Positions 37,501-49,500 of a DNA stretch of 64,000 bases are shown here, piece by piece; positions within the stretch are counted from its first letter, which is position 1; each line of letters starts with the position of its first letter. This stretch comes from Terebella lapidaria. Its lineage: Eukaryota; Annelida; Polychaeta; Terebellida; Terebellidae. The position numbers and the translations under genes are program-made. The notes beneath the pieces were generated by a model. It ran no database searches. It had not been told where the DNA came from and was given only the letters and a program-made list of their open reading frames with translations. The DNA lies in assembly GCA_949152475.1 (NCBI GenBank), contig OX424559.1, positions 34,579,119 through 34,643,118 of the forward strand, written 5' to 3'.

Positions 37501-40500
37501 CCGTTAAAAGGCTGAAAAACAATAAAGCCACAGGCGTACAACTTACCAAATGACATATTGAAGTTGTGACCCATCGAATCCGTGTTGTACAAGATTTCAA
37601 ATGAATGCTTTGAATCTGATCCCATACAAAGCATATGGTATAAGACAGTTATCAAACCTATTCCAAAAGCTGGAAAAGACAACCTACTTTCGACAAGCTA
37701 CAGATGTATAAGCCTGATCTCGACAGCACTAAAGCTGTACAGCACTATCCTCACTTACAGACTGACCTCGTATTTAGACCGAAATGACACGAATGACATA
37801 TTATGTTCACTTACAACGATCATCCGGAACAGAAAACAACAAGGGTTGTCGACGTATGTAGTCTTCATAGACTTTACACGTGCTTTTGATACGGTGCATC
37901 ATGAGTTTTTGTGGTACAAGCTTCGATGTTATGGAATACACGGGAAGCTGCATGACTCTATAAAAAATTAGCCCAGGGGCTAAGAAAGGTTACCGGACAA
38001 TATACATTTTAGATATTAGCCTTTTGTCCAGTGACCTTGAAAATAAAGTCACTGATAAATTCAAGGCCATGAAATTTTCAACAAATATATCACTTCTAGT
38101 ATGTCCACAATAAATTCCTAAGCTGTAAAGTCGTTAATAAGTGAGACATGAGCCATTCTGTGATGTGACCTTGAAAATGAGGTCAAAATATTCAGTATAT
38201 ATCATTCCTCTATATTCGCAATTGATTCCTATGCTGTAAATGTAAGTATCAATCTATTACCACCAATACAATCATATTTTGATGATGCCAATAAGAAACG
38301 TAAAATACTACATTTTGCAATAGAAACAAACAAAGCCCGACCAAATAGTTTATCCAAAGACACACTGGCGTCTTCAGGGGCAGACAATGTGTTAAATGTA
38401 GTTGTTTCTACTGTACACCAGATGGAATTAGTATACAACTGCCCAACAACCTATGAACATAATATAGAAATCCGAATCTAACCCCATGGAATAGATACAT
38501 GACAAAAACAAAAGTACCCAATCACAAGCCCGAAGGCTACTGAGTTGATGGTATCCTCGAGGACAGATTTAACGTCCGCCAGCAGTGACACCGACTCAGT
38601 GGTATAAATGTGAGTATCAATCTATTACCACCAATACAATCAAATTTTGATGATGCCAATAAGAAACGTAAAATACAACATTTTGCAATAGAAACAAAGC
38701 CCGACCAAATAGTTTATCCAAAGACACACTGGCGTCATCAGGGGCAGATGTAAAGATGATAATAAGCGACATATTAGCCATTTTGTTCTCTGACCTTGAA
38801 AATGAGATCAAAGGTCAAATTCTAAAAATAAAAAATTAGCCCAGGGGCTAAGAAATGTTACCGGACAATATACATTTTAGATATTAGCCTTTTGTCCAGT
38901 GACCTTGAAAATAAAGTCACTGATAAATTCAAGGCCATGAAATTTTCAACAAATATATCACTTCTAGTATGTCCACAATAAATTCCTAAGCTGTAAAGTC
39001 GATAATAAGTGAGACATTAGCCATTCTGTGATGTGACCTTGAAAATGAGGTCAAAATATTCAGTATATATCATTCCTCTATATTCGCAATTGATTCCTAT
39101 GCTGTAAATGTAAGTATCAATCTATTACCACCAATACAATCAGATTTTGATGATGCCAATAAGAAACGTAAAATACTACATTTTGCAATAGAAACAAACA
39201 AAGCCCGACCAAATAGTTTATCAAAAGACACACTGGCGTCTTCAGGGGCAGACAATGTGTTAAATGTAGTTGTTTCTACTGTACACCAGATGGAGTTAGT
39301 ATACAACTGCCCAACAACCTATGAAAATAATATAGAAATCCGAATCTAACCCCATGGAATAGATACATGACAAAAACAAAAGTACCCAATCACAAGCCCG
39401 AAGGCTACTGAGTTGATGGTATCCTCGAGGACAGATTTAACGTCCCCCAGCAGTGACACCGACTCAGTGGTATAAATGTAAGTATCAATCTATTACCACC
39501 AATACAATCGAATTTTGATGATGCCAATAAGAAACGTAAAATACAACATTTTGCAATAGAAACAAAGCCCAACCAAATAGTTTATCCAAAGACACACTGG
39601 CGTCATCAGGGGTAGATGTAAAGATGATAATAAGCGACATATTAGCCATTTTGTTCTCTGACCTTGAAAATGAGATCAAAGGTCAAATTCTAGATCACCA
39701 AAATATTCAGCATACATCATTTCCTATATGTTCACTATGGACCCCTAAGCTGTAAATTTGATAATACGCGAGATATAAGCCATTTTGTATTCTGACCTTG
39801 AAAATAAAATGACTAACCTTGAAATTTAGGTCAAGGGTCAATTTCAAGGTCACTAGAATATTCAGCATATATCATTTCCTATATGTTCACAATTGATTCC
39901 TAAGCTGCAAAGTCGCTAATAATAAGCAAGATATTGGCCATTTTGTCCTGTGACCTTGAAAATGAGGTCAAAGGTCAAATTCAAGGTCACGAGAATATTC
40001 AGCATATATCATTTCCTATATGTTCACAATTGATTCCTAAGCCGTAAAGTCGATAATAAGCGAGATATTAGCAATTTTGTCCTGTGACCTTGGAAATGAG
40101 GTCAAAGGTCAAATTCAAGGTCACGAGAATATTCAGCATATATCATTTCCTATATGTTCACAATTGATTCCTACGCTGTAAAGTCGATAATAAGCGAGAT
40201 ATTAGCCATTTTGTCCTGTGACCTTGAAAATGAGGCCAAAGGTCAAATTCAAGGTCACGAGAATATTCAGCATCTATCATTTAATATATGTTCACAATGG
40301 ATTCCTAAGCTGTAAAGTCGATAATAAGCGAGATATTAGCCATTTTGTCCTGTGACCTTGAAAATGAGGTCAAAGGTCAAATTCAAGGTCACGAGAATAT
40401 TCAACATATATCATTTCCTATATGTTCACAATTGATTCCTAGCCGTAAAGTCGATAATAAGCGAGATATTGGCCATTTTGTCCTGTGACCTTGGAAATGA

Positions 40501-43500
40501 GGTAAAGGTCAAATTCAAGGTCACGAGAATATTCAGCATATATCATTTCCTATATGTTCACAATTGACTCCTAAGCTGTAAAGTCGATAATAAGCGAGAT
40601 ATTAGCCATTTTGTCCTGTGACCTTGAAAATGAGGCCAAAGGTCAAATTCAAGGTCACGAGAATATTCAGCATCTATCATTTCCTATATGTTCGCAATGG
40701 ATTCCTAAGCTGTAAAGTCGATAATAAGCGAGATATTAGCCATTTTGTCCTGTGACCTTGAAAATGAGGTCAAAGGTCAAATTCAAGCTCACGAGAATAT
40801 TCAGCATATATCATTTCCTATATGTTCACAATTGATTTCTAAGCTGTAAAGTCGATAATAAGCGAGATATTAGCCATTTTGTCCTGTGACCTTGAAAATG
40901 AGGTCAAAGGTCAAATTCAAGGTCACGAGAATATTCAGCATATATCATTTCATATATGTCCACAATTGATTCCTAGTCTCTAATCTCAATATTAAGTGAG
41001 ATATTAGGCATAATGTGTCCCATTATAAAGCATAGGAGAATTTAACATGGACAAGTCCCATTTGGGACCCGTCGAGAAAATGAAAATGGCCGCTACACGC
41101 CGACCGGCGATTTAGGAGCGACAAAACCTATACATATCACAGAGGTATGTGAGAGCAATCTTTTGAAATAAAAATCTCAAAACTGTCTGAACAGTTTTTG
41201 AGAAAATGGCCGCCAAAGTCAGAAATTGGCCGTATATCGACGAAAATGGCCGCCATTTTAGAAAAAATGCGAAAATCAAAAAACAAAAAAATAACCCCCT
41301 CTTGAAATATTTTTAAGTATTTTTGTGCAAAATTTCAGAAAGATCTGATTGTAAACTTTAAAGATAAAAATGTGGACGGACGACGCCGCCGCCGCCGACG
41401 ACGGACGACGGACGCAACGCCATGCCAATAAGTTATCGGACCATAGGTACGGTAACCTAAAAACATGTGTGGGCACATACAGAGCTGTCTACGGATTAAT
41501 AGTGATCTATATACGGACTGGTTTGACGTCAAAACTGGAGTTCGACAAGGTGACACCTTGTCCCCTACACTGTTCTCACTGCACCTGAACGACATGGTTA
41601 CTAGGTTGAACGACCTAGGGCTTGGAGTCAGAATCGGTGATGATGTGGTATCCATTCTGTTGTATGCCGACGACATCGTGGCACTATCAGACTCCCGGGA
41701 AAACCGCAGCTACTTGTCAACGAGATACATGGTTGGACTAAGAAATGGATGCTGCAGATCAATCAGGACAAAACCAAATGGATACGTTTTCGAAAGGAGT
41801 CGGTGTTTGCCTCGGATGAGTGAATTACTTTTGGTGACGACCACATTCACCAGACAGATAAATAGGATACCTCGGAGTGGTCGTGGATGAGTTTTTAGAC
41901 TATACCACCACAGTGAAGATTCTGGCACAAGCAAGCTCCCGCTCGCTAGGGTTGCTAATCTCAAAGTTCTATCACTGCAATGGTCTACGTTACAAAACGT
42001 ACCTGAAGATACATAAAGCTACGGTTACCCCAGTCATGGATTATGCATCTGCAATATGGGCGTTCAAGCCCTATAATGACTGTGCAAACATTGAACATCC
42101 GGCTCTACGAACATTCTTGGGTGTGGGTAAACGTACGCCAACACGTCTTGTATGGAGACACTGGGATGACACCTTTCCACGTTCGCCAACAGCTGGAAAT
42201 AGTGCGACTCTGGATACGACTGTGTGGCTTAAGTGTCATTTGGTCAAAGAAGCAGTCTCGGTTGGGGATCCTTGGTGGCCATAGCATTATGTCACTATAT
42301 AGTAAACTATGGTATGGAATGGATGTACGCAAATTCATGTTTTTGTTACCTTCATACGCACTGTGTATAACGCCTATATGTTATAAATTTCATATGACAG
42401 TGACACCAAGTGCCTTGTGTTCACTTTTTAAAACATGGCCATTTTCCAGGACTGCTTTCATCTTTATAACTCCCCGCAGTTAGAAAGGGATTGGATCTAA
42501 ATATCTCGCCCCACTATGCAAAATAAAAGAACGCAGGCTGCAATTGAAGGTCCATCTTTTAGAGTTACTTCTTTTGTGTTGCTGGTTATTGAAAACACAT
42601 GTGTGACTCATAAATGAAGAAGCTCCTATCCCTTGCCTGATAAGCCACCTAATGCAAACGACATGCATGTTGTATAACGAGAGGTATGTTCTATATCAAT
42701 ATACAATATATGTATCAATATAAATGTAGTTGTCTAACTGTCATGTTCCTGAAGCTGTTCCTGAATGCGTTTGTCTGCAGCGGCGGCTGGGGGACATGGG
42801 GGGGGGGGGGTGATGGTGGAGGGGCCGGGGGTGTGTATGTGTGTGTGTGGGGGGGGGATGGGGTGTCCGCCCCCAGTTATTGTCGCCTGCATCAGGAGGC
42901 GACATACTCAAATACGATAAAAACGACCCATGGATAGATGCGTTCGTCCGGTCCTGCTGTCTTAGGGCAATTTTCGTTCTGAAGATATTAGTCTCAACCA
43001 TCAGGTGGAAACAATCCCTAAAAAATTATTTCCGTTAGTTTGTATAACGTTTCCGAATTTATTCATGCCTGATAACCGCAAAATATTGCGAGCCTTTCGA
43101 TAGTTTTGACCGATCATACCGATTCAGTGATCCACAATATGGCTTGTTCATCATCATCATTGCTTGAGCATTGTTTCGAAAGATATCATTCTAGATTGAA
43201 AAACTGTATTGCCGGACATGTATGTTATTAGTCCGGAAAAGTTTTGTTAATAATTGTCACACGTAACGGATACCGCGCAGCGATGTTTCCCATTCAACTG
43301 GCAGTGACAGTTTTGCAGAAACCCAATGCGAAAGCAGAGCTCTAACATGCAAGCTAATTGGCCGATTTGTTCCAAGGGGAGTGATAACTGCTTTAGTCAG
43401 CCAATCAAGCGCACCGTATCAACTTATTTTCATCGGTATAAGAACGCACATCAATAACTTGTAGAAGTGAGCACTCTTTCGTCTTTTTAGCAGCAATTTG

Positions 43501-46500
43501 ACAATAGCTTCAATGATATGAAATTTGTATTAATCAAACTCTTGTCAAGTCAAACCTACATAATCTTTATGGGATTGCCTTGATATGACAGCTAGTTGAA
43601 AATTGGCAAAAGGGGTCAAAACGCCACGATCTCAGTATTGATTTTCTGGCCACCGATGACAGGGTGAACAATGCTACGCGGATATATGTTTTATAAATGA
43701 TTTGTGCAATTCGATGTAGTTACGAAATATTCCAGCCAAAGGTTGTTTGCGAGTTGAGATCAATATATACATAGATGTTAATATAAGTGTTAAATTTATC
43801 TTTAAGAGTTACTGCGCATAACTTTTTTTTTCTGGTTTGCGAGAGTGGGAGTTGTAGGGATTTGGAAAAAAACCCCTGGAAATTGTTCCGTTTGATGTCT
43901 GGAAAGTCCTAGATTTTGTTATCCACAGAGTGGGAACCCTGTGACGATATTTGCAGTAGGTCATGACTTCATTATTCCAGACTCAAGTAAATACCCGGTG
44001 CCTCAAACTGGAATCATGCTACGCACTGCTAGGAGGCGACACATGTCCATAACTGCATTTCCTTACGCTTACTTGTTCATATACACCCTACCGCAGGGTA
44101 AAAATTGATATCGACCTATATCATCATCGCAATGTATATTCACACAGTACACCACATCATACATACACATCGAATGACAATATTAAGAATATGCAAATGA
44201 TAACAATTTATGAGTCATGAATGCAAATTATAGCTCATCTCCCTCTACAATTTCGTTGCTCATACAGGTGTCTGATTTGCTATACACTGCTAAATCAAGG
44301 ACGGAGAATCACGTATTTCGCAATTCCTGCAGTAAGAATCGCCATTAAAATGGACCGAAGCACAATGGAGAGCCACAATTTTCCAATGTCACCACTATAC
44401 TTAAATACTCCAGAACATTTCCAATTAAAGGCGCGCAAGTACTCAGCAAATAGTTTGGAACACGTGCTATCGTGTTAAAATTTGTTTCCAATAATGTTGT
44501 TCACAATGCAGGCCGCAAACACATGTGGAGCGCTCTTGACCGTGATAGCCTTGTTCATTTATTGACGTCAAGGTTACATTCGTTTTTGGATTTCAAAATA
44601 CGATGACATCAGCATCAATTTCCTCATATGACCGTGTTACTTCAAACTCATCAGATATTGTGTGAAATGTAGTTGTTGGCCTGTCCAATGACGCGTCCAT
44701 TGTTTTGTTTTTTTCCTCGATTCCAACCGTTGTACCTCCAGGTTCGTCAGTTGGCAGCTAGATCAACCGTTGACGTTAATCAGCGTGATAAATACCTATT
44801 CACAAGCCAAAAGGCTACTGAAGTTATGGTATCCTCGGGACAGATTTGACGTCCATCAGCAATGACACTTTCTCAATGACACGTTTCAGTTCATATGTGC
44901 ATGTTTTACCGTGATGTCAAAAATAATGATTTTCTCTTTCAAAACATCTGGAATGTATATGAAGTTACATTATCATACCTCCGTCACCTCATTTGAATGA
45001 AGAATACAGGACACGGACACATGCACAAAAAGCATAATTAGTAATGATGGCTCATATATTGTTATCATTGGCATATTATTAGTATTGTCCTTCAATGTAT
45101 ATGTTTAGTATGCTGTACTGTGTAAATACACACTGCAATGATGATAGCACACCATATATGTAGGTATGAACAAGAGACTGTTGTAAAAGGATCATTTTGT
45201 ACCGTTTCCAACTTCAGGAGTATGGATTTTGATGTCAAAATACAGTGACATGCCGTAGGAGGAGGCAGATTTCTGGACCCATGGACATGCAATGTGTTAA
45301 TTGTTGCGATGAAATCATCAATTAATGCCCCTTACATGGTATCGCTACATGCATTATAGTGGGATGTGTGAGTAAGTAACAATAAATTTCATTTTCCTAC
45401 CGTGTCGCCAAATTCTGTCAGAAAAGTAAGCAATAAAGATGTAGGCCGATAGCAATTTATACCCTGCGGTTGGGTATATACATATTCAACGCTTTAGGCT
45501 GCTTTAATCAGTTAGAGTGATATATCGAATGAACATTATGTGTAAAAAACGTTCATTGAATCAATTAAAATGTCATTTCAAACCACAGCCAACTGTATAT
45601 CTACATGTACTAGCGCTAAAACCCCTTATTATTGGCAATGCCATTAAGGAAAAAAAACTAGTTAACAAATATACAATAGTATTAGTGTTTTGCAATTCAA
45701 ACATATTGTGACTGATCGCATTCATAGAGGTGTAGAGTGGCATGAATATGACATGGACTAACTACGAGTAACTAATTGCAAAGTCTCTGTTCATTAACAT
45801 AGCCAATCGCCTTACGGCGTATACGAACGGTGACTGCACTGACAAACATATCAAAATCTTTTTATTTGGGTGATCTCCGTGAGAAAGATCGAATTATTTT
45901 TTTTCCAGATGTCCACGCATCCACGCGTGTGAAACCGTTATGAGGAAAAATATCGCTATGATTACTGTATAATTATGCTAATTATTGTAAATAATGTATA
46001 CAAATAACAAATTAGCGCACACTCTGTAATTCGTTGAGATACATACTATCCAACTGGATATGCTTAATTTATAGATGTCAAATTCCCACAAATGAATTTT
46101 TGAAACCGGTTGTTATTTAATGTATTTCACACTCTTGGCGTCACTTTCAATTTCTAACAAAAAAGATCATTGTTAGTTTTACTGATTTCACTCTGGTACA
46201 GAACACATGCCTATTCGCATTTACGATTCGTGTAAATATGAAACACATTTCCGAAAATGGAAAGGCGTAGTAAATGTATTATTATATAGTTTTTGCAAAT
46301 GCAACACTTGGTGCATATGTAAAGTTTTTGACTACCGTCCGCTCTTCGGGATCCTCGAGGATAGTCCTCTCTCATCTGAGTCCTTGCGGACGCGCATCCG
46401 CTATTCCGGATCCTTGCGGCAGGGCCGCTCACCGGATGTCGCTGCGGACACGGTAACTACTTCAGCATTAACGGTAACCAGGTAACAGCCCACCCGACAC

Positions 46501-49500
46501 TCCCAGGCCTACGGACACCGTTCAGAAACTAGTTCATCCCTACGGTGTTAACTGGCGGGGCCTGGCGAGCCGCGGTCTGCCTCGGGGACGGAACCCCGTA
46601 CAGTCCGACATGCTGGCCAGAGCCTCTGGCACACGTCCCGGGAAGGGAGAGAACTGGCGATCCACAGGGCGTACGCCCCCGAGTCAGCAACTTGTCTCTC
46701 CCAGCCCGGGCCTCCCCATGGAAATCGTCCCCAGCGCTCTAGGAGCCCTCTACTCAGACCCAGGGAACACAAAGCTCATGGCGAGCCTCGTGTGCGTCCT
46801 ATACTCTGATTTTTCTAACTCGTTTACACCGTTTTTTGCCTTTGTTTCAGTCAAATTACCTCAGGCGAACTATTTAACTGAATATTACATGTCTATGATG
46901 CAAACGGCAATAGATTTTCACAAACCTGGCTTCCGAAACGCTACATGTTTCTTTCAAAACACAAAAGTTCAATTTAAGCGAGGATTTTCACTGTTGTAGG
47001 GCGCTGCCATATTGCCTTACTCATTACGTAATTCAAGTGGACAAGTTCAAGTTAGGTACTATGGGGGCGTGCGCTGCAGTATTATATACCAATTACAGGC
47101 TGGGACGGTCCCATTCCTAACCCGCGCTCCCTGCGTGAATCAACCGAATAGACTGTTCCGTCACGCGCTCAAAATAAACAATGTATGTTGACATGCAGAC
47201 GAAAAGTTTTCAGGACGAATTTATCATTGCAGTAGATTACTAACTTTATCAGTTTCATGAGTAGAAGACTGAAAGTTTGCAGAAAATTGCTGTTTGGTCC
47301 CAAGGTGAGCTATGCCAAGTTATAACACAATACGATTTAGCATCGCAAAAATATCAGCAAAAAACGGTGTAAATCAGAGTATAGTCTCGATCTCTCAGAC
47401 AATCTCCTCGATCGAGTCGCTTCCAGTGTATATATAATACACCACAAGCTGTAGGGCGCACGCGAGGTCTAATCGATCCATTGTTATAGTTTACTGGAGC
47501 GTAAATTACAATGCGTCGCCGTGGCAACGCACGCTCGAACGGAGCGTGTCAAAACAAGGCCAAGTACGAAAAGGCCACATAAATGGCATTTATGTTTACA
47601 ATCACCTGCCGCGTGCTTAAGGCAAAATCGCCAAACATAGCTCATGTTCGTTACTTTACAATAACTGTTCAGTCTTTGTCATTGTATTTACAACGGTTTT
47701 TGGTCGCATTACATTTACTTCCATGGGAATATTGAGAAAGGTCACCCATAGTTATTTACTATGTATTTACATGTACAGTGTATTTTGTAAAGATGGATTT
47801 TCGCGCGGTGGCGCTTCGCGTGTACAGCAATATTATGTCATGTGGAAAAGCTCCAAAAAATGTCACGCCCCTATGATTTTGTGGGTGAGGGATAATGTAA
47901 GATATTGTCCTTGTATTATGCTTAAAGAAGTTTTAGCATGCAAACAATAGCCAACTACGTGTACTCACCTTCAGTTGATAATTGCAGCGTGAACGTGAGG
48001 TCTCCTCCGATATCATTCGCACTTGTCATCGTGTAAATTCCATAATGGTTGTTACTGGTTGCAGGTATTTCAAATATGACAATTTCCTGATATTCGATCG
48101 ACGTGTTTTCTAAATGGATCGACACATCATCGGGAAGAGTTAGTTCTGATGCCGCGGATCCAAATGCAAATGTCCAGTTTGCCCTGGATATATCTGGGAA
48201 AGGGTTTGCCTCTTGACAAATGCGTTCTTCAAAATTTCTGTTCGTAGCAATACCTCTATGAATTTCGCCAGCTTGTCCCGAACAGAAACGGAAATCAACT
48301 GGCGAGAGATATTCAGAATGGTTAAATTGGCGTTAATAGATTGACACATACAAATGGATATTAATAAATTCATGGAACTTTTCGGTCAAGTCATCGCTCT
48401 TGAAGGTAAATGCTAATCTATATGATAATTATTGAGTACATTTCATGTCTTACATAGAATATCTATTTCAACGTTGAATGCAATAGCTCCACCAACACCA
48501 TTTGCTCCAGTACACGTGTAGTCTCCAGACGACCCCCTCCTCTCAGCATCAGTAGCTCCAGACCGCCACTGGAGATTGCTGGAGGTGATGGTGTATTTCC
48601 CGTCAGGCTTGGTACTAGACTGGGGTTGTACAGCACTGGGCAGTGTGTCCCCGCCCTCGTACCTCCAGCTGATGGAGGCAGCCGGTCTGGCTCTCACCTC
48701 ACACAATACTGACAGAGTCACACTGTAGTGGAGAGCCACGCTAGGTGGAGGAGATTGGTGGAGGTTGGCAGGTGCTAGAAGAAACAAACCACAGTTTTAT
48801 TTTTTTGTGTGTATGATGTTTGTCAGTATGTTGACTGTATTTTGATTTCCAAAAATCAAGTCCCACATACCGTGCACAGTGACTGTGAGTGCCCCAGACT
48901 GTCCGGTTCCTATGCTGTTATCAACCTCACAACGCCAGGCACCGTCATGGTCTGGGACAGTGACGTCATCAATGTGGAGGGAGTTCTGACCACCTGTTGA
49001 CGTCACCAGTGTCCCGTCCCTCCTCCAGGTGTAGGTGTAGGTGTCGGGGTTACCTCTCTGGTCCGGGGACAAGTCACAGGTCAGGTCCAGTGGTGATCCT
49101 TCAACAAGCGGACTGATGGGTCCAGTGATGGTCGGAGCTCCTGGTGTGTCTGTTATAATTAATTTCAACTGAAAGAACATATATATTGTAATACATTTCC
49201 TAATTAATCTAATTGCCTTGATGGTTTCCCTTACACCCAATGAGCATGCATGCATATTTACCACAGTCATAAATCACTCACACTGGACATTAAGTTGTAT
49301 GCTGTTACTATTACTAGGCCCGGTCTCAGTCTCCCAAGCCTCACAGCCGTACAAAGCTCCATGGTCAGTCCTGTCTACTGGACTGATGACCAGCTGGTCT
49401 CCGGAGACTGTGTGTCTGTCTGTGGGGGGAGGTTGTCCGTCCCTCGTCCACGTGTACATCATGTCAGGAGCATCTCCCGTGGGGACAGAAGTGGTGTCGG

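Larger units (their letters stand above)
33838..42480 (+). mobile_element. Non-LTR retrotransposon (LINE), decayed, with two nested insertions
   Basis: ORF1-like coiled coil (34051-34311) with stops and frameshifts, apurinic-type endonuclease (GVWNVNGW 34730; CGDFNARSG about 35180), reverse transcriptase start (37582-37967), then after an insertion TDWFDVKTGVRQGD and YADDIVAL (41465-41700) and a C-terminal region to about 42480. Interrupted at 35738-36899 and 37967-41455. Removing these restores the reading frame at both joints, but stops and frameshifts elsewhere show it is dead. Clade (I/Jockey-like) uncertain. Confidence 0.85.
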
